Assembly (NCBI RefSeq): GCF_003130585.1
Contig: NZ_QFKX01000007.1
Coordinates: 31,578 to 95,577 of the forward strand
Length of the DNA: 64,000 nucleotides
Direction: 5' to 3'
DNA from: Brachybacterium endophyticum
Lineage (GTDB): Bacteria; Actinomycetota; Actinomycetes; Actinomycetales; Dermabacteraceae
Below the pieces are notes generated by a model. It saw only the letters and a list, made by a program, of their open reading frames with translations, was not told where the DNA came from and searched no databases. Below, piece by piece: positions 37,640 through 46,756 of this stretch. The translations under genes and the position numbers were made by a program. How positions within the stretch are numbered: position 1 is the stretch's first letter; each line of letters starts with the position of its first letter.

Positions 37640-38128
37640 TCAGTTCCGGGAGGAGGCGGAGGGCGACGTCAGGGAGTCGGTGGCGTCCCTCGCGGTGTCG
37701 CCGTCGCGCCCGCGGCCCCCGTCCCGCTGGAGATCCTCGGCCTCGAGGTCCTCGGCGTCGATGACCTCACGGGGCGCACCGCGGGTGAGGTAGCTCGCCA
37801 GGGCGCGCCAGCCCAGCATCAGCACGCCCAGCACGATCGAGGTGACGATCACGAAGGACACCTCGGTGCCTGCCTGGAACAGGGTGCGCACGGCCATCGC
37901 GCCGACGATCGTGATGGCCCAGACGAAGACCCCCTGGGGCCAGACGCGGAACGGCCCCCGCCAGGTCTGCGCGGCGAGATGGCCGACGATCAGAGCGGCG
38001 GCGAACGGCCAGCCGACCAGCACCAGGTTCTGCGTGGTGATGTCGAGGCCGTGCTGGAACAGCCCGATCGCGACGAACAGGACGATGGCGAGGACGTCGC
38101 CGATCAGGGCACCGAGGAAACGAAGCAC
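37640..38128 (-). CDS. DUF3054 membrane protein
   Basis: A 162-residue protein of the DUF3054 family. Four helices are seen at about residues 5-25, 38-55, 65-82 and 90-110; the first begins RFLGALIGDVLAIVLFVAIG, and HLAAQTWRGPFRVWPQGVFVW lies between the second and third. A hydrophilic acidic tail follows. The function is unknown. The start is a GTG six bases after TACGGT (minus strand), so translation looks leaderless. In related actinobacteria I recall this gene near hisC; it is divergent from hisC here, and the two start codons are 100 bases apart. Confidence 0.85.
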   Translation of the reverse strand: MLRFLGALIGDVLAIVLFVAIGLFQHGLDITTQNLVLVGWPFAAALIVGHLAAQTWRGPFRVWPQGVFVWAITIVGAMAVRTLFQAGTEVSFVIVTSIVLGVLMLGWRALASYLTRGAPREVIDAEDLEAEDLQRDGGRGRDGDTARDATDSLTSPSASSRN

Positions 38129-38134
38129 GGACCC

Positions 38135-38140
38135 ACCGTA
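38135..38140 (-). promoter_or_regulatory. Putative -10 element of the DUF3054 gene, leaderless
   Basis: The minus strand reads TACGGT, six bases before the GTG at 38128. Confidence 0.35.
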
Positions 38141-38215
38141 TCGCCCCCGTGTCCGCACCCGCTGGGAACGGATCCCGCGCTGCGGGCGTGGGAGAGACGG
38201 TCGCCTCCCGGCCTC

Positions 38216-38221
38216 TACGAT
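38216..38221 (+). promoter_or_regulatory. hisC -10 element, leaderless promoter
   Basis: TACGAT stands six bases before the hisC ATG at 38228. It would drive hisC-hisB and the downstream genes. No ribosome-binding site is seen. Confidence 0.45.
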
Positions 38222-38227
38222 GGGGCC

Positions 38228-39421
38228 ATGCCCGTCTCGAGCCGTCCCGACGTCGCTGCGCCCGCCCGTCCCGCGGCGACGCACGCCGCCGCGCCCACGC
38301 CCGTGCGCGAGGGCCTGCCGCCGCGTCGCGAGGACCTCCGCGGCGTCGATCCCTACGGCGCCCCGCAGATCGACGTCCCCCACCTCTTGAACGTCAACGA
38401 GAACCCGGTCGGCCCCTCCGCGGCGCTCGCCGAGGACCTCGGACGTGCCGTGCGAGAGGCCGCCGGTGGACTGAACCGGTACCCCGACCGCGAGTTCACC
38501 GCCCTGCGAGAGGACCTCGCCGACTACCTCGCCGCCGAGTCCGGGATCCCGGCGCCACCCGTGGCATCGGTCTGGGCCGCGAACGGGTCGAACGAGATCA
38601 TGCACCAGCTGCTGCTCGCCTACGGCGGTCCCGGACGCACGGCCCTGGGCTTCACGCCCCACTACTCGATGTATCCCGAGTACGCCCGCGACACCTACAC
38701 GGACTGGGTCGTCGCCGATCGTGGACCGGCGCCGGAGTTCGCCCTCACCGCCGAGGACGTGACCGCGGCGATCGCGGCGCACCGGCCCGACATCGTGGTG
38801 CTGACCAGCCCGAACAATCCCACCGGGACCGCACTGGCCCCGGACGTCGTGAGCGCCGCCGCACAGGCGCTGCTGCCCACGGCGGGGATGCTGGTGGTCG
38901 ACGAGGCCTACGGCGAGTTCCGGCGCGACGGCGTCCCCAGCGCGCTCGAGCTCCTGCCGCAGTTCCCGAACCTCGTGGTCACCCGCACCATGTCCAAGGC
39001 GTTCGCCCTCGCCGGCGGGCGCCTGGGATACCTCGTGGCCGATCCCGCGATCGTCGACTCCGTGAGGGTCGTGCGTCTGCCCTACCACCTCTCGGCCGTC
39101 ACCCAGGCCGTCGCCCGCACCGCCCTGGCACACCGCGAGGAGCTGCTGGGGAAGGTCGATCAGCTGCGGACGGCACGGGACGCCCTGTTCGAGCACCTGC
39201 GCGAGCGAGGGCACCTCACCGCCCCCTCGGACGCCAACTTCATCTACTTCGTCCCGCTCCTGCACCGGGCCGCGGACCGTCACCAGGTGTGGCAGGCTCT
39301 GCTCGAGCGCGGCGTGCTGATCCGTGAGGTGGGCCCCGAGCCCTGGATGCGCGTCTCCGTCGGCACGGACGAGGACAACGCCGCATTCCGCACCGCCCTC
39401 GAGGAGGCCGACCCCCGATGA
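38228..39421 (+). CDS. hisC: Histidinol-phosphate aminotransferase
   Basis: A 397-residue PLP enzyme of fold type I. An N-terminal extension of about 35 residues precedes [18 protein letters not shown]. Family features are [64 protein letters not shown] and the PLP-lysine motif [16 protein letters not shown]. It catalyses the transamination of imidazole acetol phosphate. It is the first gene of a plus-strand operon; hisB overlaps its stop codon by four bases (ATGA). An ATG with a leaderless-type -10 precedes it. Confidence 0.96.
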   Translation: MPVSSRPDVAAPARPAATHAAAPTPVREGLPPRREDLRGVDPYGAPQIDVPHLLNVNENPVGPSAALAEDLGRAVREAAGGLNRYPDREFTALREDLADYLAAESGIPAPPVASVWAANGSNEIMHQLLLAYGGPGRTALGFTPHYSMYPEYARDTYTDWVVADRGPAPEFALTAEDVTAAIAAHRPDIVVLTSPNNPTGTALAPDVVSAAAQALLPTAGMLVVDEAYGEFRRDGVPSALELLPQFPNLVVTRTMSKAFALAGGRLGYLVADPAIVDSVRVVRLPYHLSAVTQAVARTALAHREELLGKVDQLRTARDALFEHLRERGHLTAPSDANFIYFVPLLHRAADRHQVWQALLERGVLIREVGPEPWMRVSVGTDEDNAAFRTALEEADPR

Positions 39422-40056
39422 CATCGAGCATGGACGAGAGCGCGGCTCCCGCGCGCGCCCACCGCACCGCGAGCATCTCCCGCACCACCCGCGAGTCCTC
39501 CGTCGAGGTCACCCTCGACCTGGACGGGACGGGCGTCGTCGACGTCGCGACCTCGGTGCCCTTCTTCGACCACATGCTGACGGCGCTCGGCACCCATGCC
39601 CGTTTCGACCTGACCGTGCGGGCGAGCGGTGACACCGACGTGGACGTCCACCACACCGTCGAGGACACGGCCATCGTGCTCGGCCAGTGCCTGCGTGAGG
39701 CCCTCGGGGACAAGCGCGGCCTCTCCCGGTTCGGAGAGGCCACCATCCCGCTGGACGAGGCCCTCGCCCACGCCGTCGTCGACGTCTCCGGGCGTCCGTA
39801 CTGCGTGCAGACGGGCGAGCCCGAGGGGCAGGAGTACCACCTGATCGGCGGGCACTTCACCGGCTCCCTGACCCGGCACGTCCTGGAGTCCCTCTCCTTC
39901 CACGCCGCGATCTGCCTGCACATGCGAGTGCTCGCGGGCCGTGACCCCCACCACATCGTCGAGGCCCAGTTCAAGGCCCTCGCCCGGGCCCTGCGCGCCG
40001 CGTGCGCGCTCGACCCCCGCGTGAGCGACGTCCCCTCCACGAAGGGAGCCCTGTGA
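39418..40056 (+). CDS. hisB: Imidazoleglycerol-phosphate dehydratase
   Basis: A 212-residue monofunctional HisB. Manganese-binding motifs are clear: [17 protein letters not shown], then [15 protein letters not shown], and near the end [29 protein letters not shown] sequence (only key residues listed: His, His, Glu). The N-terminal 15 residues are Ser/Ala-rich. It overlaps hisC by four bases and the unknown gene downstream by four bases (GTGA), so all are translationally coupled. Confidence 0.97.
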   Translation: MTSSMDESAAPARAHRTASISRTTRESSVEVTLDLDGTGVVDVATSVPFFDHMLTALGTHARFDLTVRASGDTDVDVHHTVEDTAIVLGQCLREALGDKRGLSRFGEATIPLDEALAHAVVDVSGRPYCVQTGEPEGQEYHLIGGHFTGSLTRHVLESLSFHAAICLHMRVLAGRDPHHIVEAQFKALARALRAACALDPRVSDVPSTKGAL

Positions 40057-40667
40057 GCACCGCAGAACCGCCCCGCCCCTCCGGCGGCGACGACGACATC
40101 GACGCCGAGTTCGCACGCCTGACCCAGGGCCTCGACCTCGGTGGTGAGAACTCCGAGCCGCCCGAGGAGTCCGAGCCCTTCACCGTCGAGGACATCATCA
40201 GCGGGGGAGAGGACGAGGAGCCCGCGATCGCGGTCGTGGCCACCTCCGTGGTCTCCGCCAAGGCCCTCGCCGGCGCCATCCGCCTGGGCCGTGAAGCGCG
40301 CACCGACGGTGCCGAGATCCCCGCCGGCACCCGCGTCCACGACACCTCGATGGGGGCGATCGCCGTCGGCGCGCTCCAGGAGGGCATCGCGCACGAGCTC
40401 GCCGCCATCACCTCCACCGCCCTGCAGCGCAACGGCGTGGTCCTGTTCTGGCGCAAGGGCGAGCGCATGACCGCGACGCGCTACAAGGAGGGCGAGCGCG
40501 GTGAGGACGTCTCACCGGCGATCGTGATGGGGGCGATGGACGACCTGGTCGAGCAGCTCATGCTGGGCGCGGCCGACGTCGCCACCCTCGGGGAGGGCTA
40601 CGACCCGGCCGTGCTGACCCGCGACGAGGCTCTCGCCTGGATCTCCCAGGGGCGCAAGGAGCGATGA
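40053..40667 (+). CDS. Conserved-looking protein of unknown function inside the his operon
   Basis: A 204-residue protein that I do not recognise. The first 65 residues are very acidic ([36 protein letters not shown]) and probably disordered. The second part, from about residue 58 to the end, has a mixed alpha/beta character: [21 protein letters not shown], then [22 protein letters not shown], then [22 protein letters not shown]. The start is GTG at 40053 with GGGAGC upstream, overlapping the hisB stop. It overlaps hisH by four bases (ATGA). Tight coupling on both sides suggests a role linked to histidine or to its regulation, but nothing shows which. Confidence 0.85.
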   Translation: MSTAEPPRPSGGDDDIDAEFARLTQGLDLGGENSEPPEESEPFTVEDIISGGEDEEPAIAVVATSVVSAKALAGAIRLGREARTDGAEIPAGTRVHDTSMGAIAVGALQEGIAHELAAITSTALQRNGVVLFWRKGERMTATRYKEGERGEDVSPAIVMGAMDDLVEQLMLGAADVATLGEGYDPAVLTRDEALAWISQGRKER

Positions 40668-41359
40668 CCCCCACGGAACACGAGGACATGACGTCGAAGG
40701 ATCTCGCGCGGGTCGTGGTCCTGGACCACGGGAGCGGCAACGTCCGCTCCGCCGTGCGCGCCCTCGAGGCGGCAGGTGCCGCCGTCGAGCTCACCGCGGA
40801 TCGCGAGACCGCTCTGGCGGCCGACGGGCTCGTCGTGCCCGGTGTCGGCGCCTTCGCGACGACGGCGGCACAGATCCGCGCCGTCGGCGGGGACCGGATC
40901 ATCGAACGTCGGCTGGCAGGGGGACTGCCCGTGCTGGGTATCTGCGTCGGACTGCAGGTGATGTTCGCGGCCGGCACGGAGCACGGTGAGCGCACCATCG
41001 GCCTGGACCAGTGGCCGGGGGAGGTGACGCGGCTGCAGGCACGCGTCGTCCCCCACATGGGCTGGAACACGGTCGAGGTGCCCCAGGGCAGCAGGCTCTT
41101 CGAGGGCATCGAGGGCGAGCGCTTCTACTTCGTCCACTCCTACGCGGCCCGCTCCTGGGAGCTCGAGTCGCAGCCGCCGCTGCCGGACCCCCTGGTGACG
41201 TGGGCGACCCACGAGTCGGACCGGTTCGTCGCTGCCGTCGAGAACGGTGCCCTCACCGCCACCCAGTTCCACCCCGAGAAGTCCGGCGCCGCCGGGACCC
41301 GGCTGCTGCGCAACTGGCTTCGCACCCTGCCCCGTCGTCGGGCGGGAGCGACCGCATGA
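40664..41359 (+). CDS. hisH: Imidazole glycerol phosphate synthase, glutaminase subunit
   Basis: A 231-residue class I glutamine amidotransferase. Catalytic Cys94 is in LGICVGLQ, and His and Glu of the triad are in TQFHPEKSG near residue 208. VVPHMGWN and FYFVHSY are also typical. It supplies ammonia to HisF, which is not encoded in this window. The start is ATG overlapping the previous gene (ATGA); the N-terminus is about ten residues longer than usual, and an internal ATG at residue 9 is an alternative start. It overlaps a tiny membrane protein gene at its end (ATGA). Confidence 0.95.
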   Translation: MTPTEHEDMTSKDLARVVVLDHGSGNVRSAVRALEAAGAAVELTADRETALAADGLVVPGVGAFATTAAQIRAVGGDRIIERRLAGGLPVLGICVGLQVMFAAGTEHGERTIGLDQWPGEVTRLQARVVPHMGWNTVEVPQGSRLFEGIEGERFYFVHSYAARSWELESQPPLPDPLVTWATHESDRFVAAVENGALTATQFHPEKSGAAGTRLLRNWLRTLPRRRAGATA

Positions 41360-41511
41360 TCCTCGCCTTCTTCATGCTGTTCGCCGGTGGCATGCTGCTG
41401 GGCGGCGCCTGGTCGTTCCACCGCTCGGGCAAGCCCTGGTGGACCCGTATCCTGCTGCTCGTGCTCGGTCTGGTGTGCGTGGCCGTCTGCATCTGGCGGA
41501 TCCAGACCTGA
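41356..41511 (+). CDS. Tiny two-helix membrane protein
   Basis: A 51-residue protein between hisH and hisA. It has two hydrophobic helices (about residues 1-18 and 31-48) joined by a basic loop with [13 protein letters not shown]. The ATG overlaps the hisH stop (ATGA), so it is probably translated by coupling with hisH. I recognise no family; small membrane proteins of this size occur in the same place in some Micrococcales, as far as I recall. Its role is unknown. Confidence 0.72.
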   Translation: MILAFFMLFAGGMLLGGAWSFHRSGKPWWTRILLLVLGLVCVAVCIWRIQT

Positions 41512-41564
41512 GAGGCCGCCCCATCTCCCCGTCGCCCCACCGACCCGCTGCCCCGGAGGCACTC

Positions 41565-42299
41565 ATGACCAGCCCCGCGCTCGAACTCCTTCCCGCCGTC
41601 GACGTCCAGGACGGCCAGGCCGTGCGCCTGGTCCAGGGAGAGGCCGGCACCGAGACCACCTACGGCTCCCCGCTGGAGGCCGCCCGCACCTTCGAGGCAG
41701 GAGGCGCGACCTGGCTGCACCTCGTGGACCTCGACGCCGCCTTCGGTCGCGGCAGCAACGCGAATCTGCTGGCCGAGGTCGTGGCCGCCGTCGATCTGCA
41801 GGTCGAGCTCTCCGGCGGCATCCGTGACGACGCGTCGCTGACCGCCGCGCTGGCGACGGGCTGCCGTCGCGTGAACCTGGGCACTGCCGCCCTCGAGAAC
41901 CCCGAGTGGACCGCCGAGGTCATCGCCGAGCACGGAGACCGCATCGCCGTGGGCCTCGATGTGCGCGGCTCGACCCTGGCCGCACGCGGCTGGACCAAGG
42001 AGGGCGGTGACCTCTGGGAGGCGATCGAGCGTCTGGACGCCGCCGGCTGCGCCCGCTACGTCATCACCGACGTCACCAAGGACGGCATGATGAGCGGCCC
42101 GAACCTGGACCTGCTCGGCCGGGTCTGCGGGAGCACGGACGCGAAGGTCGTCGCCTCCGGCGGCATCTCCTCCCTCGAGGACCTGCGCTCCCTGCGCACC
42201 CTGGTGGAGGCCGGCGTCGAAGGTGCGATCGTCGGCAAGGCGCTGTACGCCGGAGCCTTCACCCTTCCCGAGGCCCTCGAGGTGGCGGGGCGCCCATGA
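41565..42299 (+). CDS. hisA: Phosphoribosyl isomerase (HisA, probably PriA-type bifunctional HisA/TrpF)
   Basis: A 244-residue TIM-barrel enzyme. The start [21 protein letters not shown], then [37 protein letters not shown] and [14 protein letters not shown] are close to the actinobacterial PriA form, which also serves as TrpF because these organisms lack a separate trpF gene. Bifunctionality is inferred, not shown by the sequence alone. GGAGG lies six bases before the ATG at 41565. It overlaps the downstream SseB-domain gene by four bases (ATGA). Confidence 0.95.
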   Translation: MTSPALELLPAVDVQDGQAVRLVQGEAGTETTYGSPLEAARTFEAGGATWLHLVDLDAAFGRGSNANLLAEVVAAVDLQVELSGGIRDDASLTAALATGCRRVNLGTAALENPEWTAEVIAEHGDRIAVGLDVRGSTLAARGWTKEGGDLWEAIERLDAAGCARYVITDVTKDGMMSGPNLDLLGRVCGSTDAKVVASGGISSLEDLRSLRTLVEAGVEGAIVGKALYAGAFTLPEALEVAGRP

Positions 42300-43171
42300 C
42301 GGGCGACCCGCAGGATCCCGCGAAGCGGACGGGCGCCGAGCACGGAGACCTCCCGCCGGACCCGGGATCCACCGTCGGCGGACGCACCCTCCCCGCCCAC
42401 TTCCGTGAGAAGTCGCGGTACACCGACACCGCGGGGACCAGCTGGGCAGGACGCGACTACACCACCAGCCCGTTCCCGCAGGACGACGGCACCACGCCGG
42501 CCCGGGTGGCCGATGCGCTCGCCGAGCTCGCGTCGGGGCGCGACCCCTATCGCCGTGGTCTGGTCGCTGCTCTCGCCGCCAGCCGACTGCTGGTGCCGAT
42601 CATGGCGGTCGCCACCGAGGAGGGCGTCACGGCGCACGGTCTGACCGGCGACAACGGGGCTGACATGGCCATGGTCTCGATCACGGCGGCCGACGGCACC
42701 CGGATCCTGCCCGTGTTCACGGCCGTCGCCCACCTCCAGAGATGGCAGCCCCGTGCCCGCCCGGTCCCGACCCCGACGGCGCAGGCCGCCCAGGCGGCGG
42801 TCCAGGAGGGGATCACCCAGCTCGTGCTGGACCCACCCGGTGAGGGGGGCCAGGCGGCCTCGGCCCCGACCCCGATCACCCTTCAGCGCTCGGTGCTGTG
42901 GGCTCTCGCCCAGCGGCGCCCCTGGATCCCGCCGCACGAGGATCCAGAGCTCGCCGCCGAGCTCGCGGCGATCGGGGATGAACTCCCTCCGGTGATCGCC
43001 CTGCAGGCGCGCCCGGGTGAGCACGCCGAGGTCGACCTGCTGGTGCGTCTGCGGGAGGGACTTGACGCGGGAGCCGTGCAGGCGGTCGTCGGCCGGCTGA
43101 GCGAGATGCTCGGCGCCTCGAGCCTGGTGGCCGATCGCATCAGCTCGCTCAAGCTGACCCTCGGTCGCTGA
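42296..43171 (+). CDS. SseB N-terminal domain protein
   Basis: A 291-residue protein with an N-terminal SseB-like domain: [20 protein letters not shown], then [21 protein letters not shown] and [21 protein letters not shown]. The second half (about residue 200-290) includes [21 protein letters not shown] and a region similar to SseB C-terminal parts. The function of the family is unknown. It is coupled with hisA (ATGA overlap) and has a conserved place after hisA in related genomes. Its stop codon is the first of five 8-base repeats. Confidence 0.8.
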   Translation: MTGDPQDPAKRTGAEHGDLPPDPGSTVGGRTLPAHFREKSRYTDTAGTSWAGRDYTTSPFPQDDGTTPARVADALAELASGRDPYRRGLVAALAASRLLVPIMAVATEEGVTAHGLTGDNGADMAMVSITAADGTRILPVFTAVAHLQRWQPRARPVPTPTAQAAQAAVQEGITQLVLDPPGEGGQAASAPTPITLQRSVLWALAQRRPWIPPHEDPELAAELAAIGDELPPVIALQARPGEHAEVDLLVRLREGLDAGAVQAVVGRLSEMLGASSLVADRISSLKLTLGR

Positions 43172-43212
43172 GCGGCTGAGCGGCTGAGCGGCTGAGCGGC
43201 TGAGCCGCTGAG
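43169..43212. repeat. 8-bp tandem repeat (TGAGCGGC) starting in the SseB stop codon
   Basis: Four exact copies of TGAGCGGC and a fifth with one change, from 43169 to about 43208, then a partial TGAG. Because the unit has eight bases, the repeat places a TGA in all three forward frames. Confidence 0.9.
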
Positions 43213-43256
43213 ACCTCGGGGCCCGGCGGCCGCGGCGTCGGCCGAGGGGGTTGTTC

Positions 43257-43712
43257 TCAGCTGACGCGACCCGTCCACTTCTCGCCGGGGGCCCGACCGG
43301 GCTCGTCGGGGAAGGGAAGGGCTTCGGCGAAGGCCAGCTGCAGGGTGCGCAGGCCGTCGCGCAGGGAGCGTGCGTGCTCGTTGCCGATCTCCGGGGAGGC
43401 CGCCGTCACCAGGCCGGCGAGCGAGGTGATCAGGGCGCGCGCTTCGGCGAGGTCCTGGTAGTTGCCGGTCTCCTCGTCCTCGGCGAGGCCGATCTTCACG
43501 GCGGCAGCGCTCATCAGATGCACGCACGCACTGGAGATGATCTCCACGGCGGTGACATCGGCGATGTCCCGGGTCGCGTCCGCGGCGAGGCCGACGTCCT
43601 CGAGGTGGTGGTGGCCTGCAGGGCTGTCGCCTCCCTCGGAGGCCTCGAAGCGGAACACCGAGGAGGCGTTCTCGTCGGGGCCGGAGGTACTGGAGGCGGG
43701 GGAGTCGTTCAC
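43257..43712 (-). CDS. DUF1844 protein
   Basis: A 151-residue protein. The DUF1844 core lies at about residues 50-130: EIISSACVHLMSAAAVKIGLAE, then DLAEARALITSLAGLV, then RSLRDGLRTLQLAFAEA. The N-terminal 45 residues are Ser/Gly/Asp-rich and disordered-looking. The function is unknown; the gene is conserved upstream of infC in many actinobacteria, on the opposite strand. The GTG at 43712 has AAGGA five bases upstream. It is convergent with the SseB gene and divergent from infC. Confidence 0.85.
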   Translation of the reverse strand: MNDSPASSTSGPDENASSVFRFEASEGGDSPAGHHHLEDVGLAADATRDIADVTAVEIISSACVHLMSAAAVKIGLAEDEETGNYQDLAEARALITSLAGLVTAASPEIGNEHARSLRDGLRTLQLAFAEALPFPDEPGRAPGEKWTGRVS

Positions 43713-43948
43713 GGGGGTCCTTCGTCGTCTGCGGTGCGAGATGCGGAGCAGGGCGCTCGAGGCCGCTGGGGCGTCGCCCGGGGCGACGCACATCACGGGG
43801 CGATCCGGCCTGCTCCTGGTAGCATAGGCGAACGGAACACGACGTTCCCTTGCAAGTGGAGCCTCTCCCACCTCGCGGCGCGCAGTCGTCGGGGTCGTGT
43901 CGCAGCTGGCGATCCTGCCGGCCGTGCGCCTGGTCGGCGCGCGCACTC

Positions 43949-43976
43949 GAGGCCTCCACATCATGTGGGGGCCTTC
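43949..43976 (+). promoter_or_regulatory. Hairpin in the infC leader (possible attenuator)
   Basis: GAGGCCTCCACAT and ATGTGGGGGCCTTC can pair almost perfectly (one G-U type mismatch) about 35 bases before the infC start. It lies in a 298-base gap with a TAGCAT -10 candidate at 43820-43825, so a leader of about 180 bases would carry this hairpin. L20-regulated leaders occur in other bacteria; a match here is not established. Confidence 0.4.
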
Positions 43977-44010
43977 GTCATGTGATCGACACCGAGGTGA
44001 GGAGACACCC

Positions 44011-44652
44011 ATCAGCGAACAGCGCATCAATGGCCAGATCAGGGTCCCCAAGGTCCTGCTGGTCGGACCCAACGGCGAACAGGTCGGCACCGTGCGTGTC
44101 GAGGACGCTCTGCGGCTCGCCGCCGAGGCCGACCTCGATCTCGTCGAGGTCGCCCCGGGCGCGAACCCGCCCGTCTGCCGTCTCATGGACTATGGCAAGT
44201 ACAAGTACGAAGCCAACATGAAGGCCCGTGAGTCCCGGAAGAACCAGACCAATACGCTCCAGAAGGAGATCCGTATGGGTCTGAAGATCGACACCCACGA
44301 CTACGAGACCAAGCGTCGCAACGTCGAGAAGTTCCTTTCCGGCGGCGACAAGGTCAAGGTCATGGTGCGCTTCCGCGGCCGCGAGCAGGCTCGCCCCGAG
44401 CGAGGCATCCACCTGCTCGGGCGCATGGCAGAGGACGTCGCCGACTACGGCTTCGTCGAGTCCCACCCGCGCCAGGACGGCCGCACCATGGTGATGGTCC
44501 TGGGCCCGGTGAAGAAGAAGGCCCAGGCACGTGCGGAGGCCCGCAAGCGCCGCACCGATGCCGAGAAGGCCGCCTCCAAGGAGGCCCCCGCGGAGAACAC
44601 CCCCGTCGAGGCCCCCGAGGATTCCGACAGCACGTCGGACACCCAGTCCTGA
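44011..44652 (+). CDS. infC: Translation initiation factor IF-3 with non-standard ATC start
   Basis: A 213-residue IF-3. The start is ATC at 44011: [19 protein letters not shown] is the standard IF-3 N-terminus and GAGGAG lies six bases upstream, whereas no ATG or GTG fits. In many bacteria infC uses AUU or AUC, which IF-3 itself discriminates against, giving autoregulation. The N-domain is at about residues 1-75, the linker at about 76-90 ([10 protein letters not shown]), the C-domain at about 90-170. A long acidic/Ala-rich tail (about 175-213) is an addition beyond the E. coli length. It is followed by rpmI and rplT. Confidence 0.95.
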   Translation: MSEQRINGQIRVPKVLLVGPNGEQVGTVRVEDALRLAAEADLDLVEVAPGANPPVCRLMDYGKYKYEANMKARESRKNQTNTLQKEIRMGLKIDTHDYETKRRNVEKFLSGGDKVKVMVRFRGREQARPERGIHLLGRMAEDVADYGFVESHPRQDGRTMVMVLGPVKKKAQARAEARKRRTDAEKAASKEAPAENTPVEAPEDSDSTSDTQS

Positions 44653-44710
44653 TCGCCCGTCCGCGCCCGCGGCGCGGACCCACGATCCCATCCAGAAGGA
44701 GAACAGGCTC

Positions 44711-44905
44711 ATGCCGAAGAACAAGACCCACTCGGGCACCAAGAAGCGCGTCCGCGTGACCGGCTCCGGCAAGCTCATGCGCGAGAAGGCGAACGCTCGC
44801 CACCTGCTCGAGCACAAGGACTCGAATCGCAAGCGCCGCCTGGGCAGCGACACGAACGTCGCCAAGGCCGACACCAAGCGCATGAAGAAGCTCCTGGGCC
44901 GCTGA
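44711..44905 (+). CDS. rpmI: 50S ribosomal protein L35
   Basis: A 64-residue, strongly basic L35: [20 protein letters not shown] then [22 protein letters not shown]. An AGGAG site lies about ten bases before the ATG at 44711. It is between infC (58-base gap) and rplT (64-base gap), the classic order. Confidence 0.97.
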   Translation: MPKNKTHSGTKKRVRVTGSGKLMREKANARHLLEHKDSNRKRRLGSDTNVAKADTKRMKKLLGR

Positions 44906-44969
44906 GCCCCCTCGCGGGATTCATGAGTTCCCGCATCCTCGAACTCGAACACCAGCGAAGGAGAATCAC

Positions 44970-45350
44970 GTGGCACGCGTGAAGCGGGCGGTCAACGCCC
45001 ATAAGAAGCGTCGGGACATCCTCGAGCAGGCCAGTGGCTACCGCGGGCAGCGCTCGCGCCTGTACCGCAAGGCCAAGGAGCAGGTGCTCCACTCCCAGAC
45101 GTACAACTACCGCGACCGCAAGGTCCGCAAGAGCGACTTCCGTCGCCTGTGGATCCAGCGCATCAACGCTGCGGCCCGCGCCAACGGCATGACCTACAAC
45201 CGCTTCGTCCAGGGTCTGGGCCTCGCGGGCGTCGAGGTCGACCGTCGCATGCTCGCCGAGCTCGCCGTCAACGACTCCGCGGCCTTCGCGTCGCTCGTGC
45301 AGACCGCGAAGGGTGCCCTGCCGAAGGACGTCAACGCCCCCGCGGCCTGA
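44970..45350 (+). CDS. rplT: 50S ribosomal protein L20
   Basis: A 126-residue L20. [20 protein letters not shown] at the N-terminus and RQRHDLYKR-type basic stretches (here [21 protein letters not shown]) are standard. It starts with GTG at 44970; AAGGAG is about seven bases upstream. L20 is a ribosome assembly protein and, in some bacteria, represses its own operon. Confidence 0.97.
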   Translation: MARVKRAVNAHKKRRDILEQASGYRGQRSRLYRKAKEQVLHSQTYNYRDRKVRKSDFRRLWIQRINAAARANGMTYNRFVQGLGLAGVEVDRRMLAELAVNDSAAFASLVQTAKGALPKDVNAPAA

Positions 45351-45372
45351 CCTTCGCGCAGCAGCTCGCACC

Positions 45373-46218
45373 ATGAGCACCACAGGACGCCCGGACAGCT
45401 GGGCGATCACCTCCCCGAGATCCGATCGGGTGAAGAGGATCGCCGCACTGTCCGGGCGTTCTGCACGCCGGAGGCACGGACGCTTCCGGGTGGAGGGACC
45501 ACAGGCGGTGCGCTCCCTCCTGCAGCACCGGGCACAGGCTGTCCGGGAGCTGTACGTCACCTTCGACGGCGCCGACGCCGCGCCCGAGATCCTCGACCTC
45601 GCGGAGACCTCCGGTATCACCGCGCGCGAGGTCTCCTCGGAGATCCTGCGGGCGATGACCCGTGGCGAGGACCCGGCGGACGGGATGGCCTCCCCTCAGG
45701 GTGTGCTCGCCGTCGCCGACATCGCCCAGCGCAGCCTGACGGACGTGCTCACGGGCCTTCCTTCGGGGCCGGCGACGGTGCTCGTGCTCCACGAGGTCCA
45801 GGATCCAGGGAATGTCGGCACGCTGATCCGCGCGGCCGACGCCTCGGGCGCCGACGCCGTGCTCGCGACGACGGGCACGGCCGACTTCCACGCCCCCAAG
45901 GTGGTGCGTTCGGCCACCGGGAGTCTCTTCCATCTGCCGGTGGTCACCGGGATCGCGCCGGAGGCACTGTTCTCCGAGCTGCGGGACGCCGGCGTCTCCG
46001 TGCTCGCCACCAGTGGCTACGCGGAGAGCGACCTGTATGCGGCGAAGCTGCCTTCCCGCAGTGCGTGGGTGATGGGGAACGAGGCGCGGGGTCTTCCGGA
46101 ATCGGTTCTCGCGGATGCCGATCTCGCGGTCCGGATCCCTCTCGCCGGCGACGCCGAATCCCTGAACGTCGCCATCGCGGCGACCGTCTGCCTGTTCGAG
46201 ACCCTGCGCCGGCGCTGA
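45373..46218 (+). CDS. TrmH/SpoU-family rRNA 2'-O-methyltransferase
   Basis: A 281-residue enzyme. An N-terminal substrate-binding domain (about 1-110, with RRHGRFRVEGPQAVRSLL) precedes a SPOUT domain with LHEVQDPGNVGTLIRAADA (motif 1), VMGNEARGLP (motif 2) and IPLAGDAESLNVAIAATVCLFE (motif 3), the knotted SAM-binding site. This class methylates 23S rRNA (RlmB-like or TsnR-like); the exact target is unknown. It is 22 bases after rplT, so it probably shares that transcript. It ends two bases before the stop of the convergent RDD gene. Confidence 0.92.
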   Translation: MSTTGRPDSWAITSPRSDRVKRIAALSGRSARRRHGRFRVEGPQAVRSLLQHRAQAVRELYVTFDGADAAPEILDLAETSGITAREVSSEILRAMTRGEDPADGMASPQGVLAVADIAQRSLTDVLTGLPSGPATVLVLHEVQDPGNVGTLIRAADASGADAVLATTGTADFHAPKVVRSATGSLFHLPVVTGIAPEALFSELRDAGVSVLATSGYAESDLYAAKLPSRSAWVMGNEARGLPESVLADADLAVRIPLAGDAESLNVAIAATVCLFETLRRR

Positions 46219-46219
46219 A

Positions 46220-46756
46220 CTAGCTCGCCGTCACCACGCGGGTGCCGGCGAGCCGGTCGTGCAGCCCGATCCCCGACCCCAGGACGACCGTCCCCAGGAG
46301 GCCGAGGACCAAGGGGTAGACGAGAATCATGGCCGCGCTCACCGGGGCCGAGGAACTGCCGTCGTCGAGGTCGCCGTAGACCGCGCCGATCGCGACGACG
46401 TGTCCCAGCTCCCAGGGCAGCGCGATCTTCACGGCATTGCGCAGCAGTGCGCGAGGGAAGGATGCCGGTCCCGTGGACGGTCCGGCCGCCACGACCTGGA
46501 GCCGCTCCCGGCGCTTCCCCCACGTCGCGGCGCTACCAGCCGACTCCGCACGGGCCGCCCAGAGGGAGGCCAGAATCGGTGGGATGCTGCTTGAGACCAG
46601 AGCGATCACACGCGCGATCTCGGTGTCGTGGATCCCCAGGGCCACGGGAACGCCGATCGGGAGCAGGGCAGCGGCGATCCCCATGTATCCCAGGCAGTCC
46701 CGGGCGTACGCCCGCCCGCGCCGGAGTGCCAGCGGGGCGGGACGCAGCTGGGTCAT
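46220..46756 (-). CDS. RDD-family membrane protein
   Basis: A 178-residue membrane protein. The motif set of RDD proteins is recognisable: an R/D-rich first helix (RDCLGYMGIAAALLP), WGKRRERLQV in the middle, RALLRNAVKIALPWELGH and, at the end, GLHDRLAGTRVV (usually HDxxxxTxV). Three or four helices are present. The family may act in transport or membrane stress; the role here is unknown. It overlaps the metallo-beta-lactamase gene by four bases (ATGA). It and mscR and the MBL protein form one operon. Confidence 0.82.
   Translation of the reverse strand: MTQLRPAPLALRRGRAYARDCLGYMGIAAALLPIGVPVALGIHDTEIARVIALVSSSIPPILASLWAARAESAGSAATWGKRRERLQVVAAGPSTGPASFPRALLRNAVKIALPWELGHVVAIGAVYGDLDDGSSSAPVSAAMILVYPLVLGLLGTVVLGSGIGLHDRLAGTRVVTAS

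Noticed and set aside
43169..43212. CRISPR array
   Set aside because: The unit is 8 bases with no spacers. It is a simple tandem repeat. The same holds for 29865-29984 and 32797-32843.
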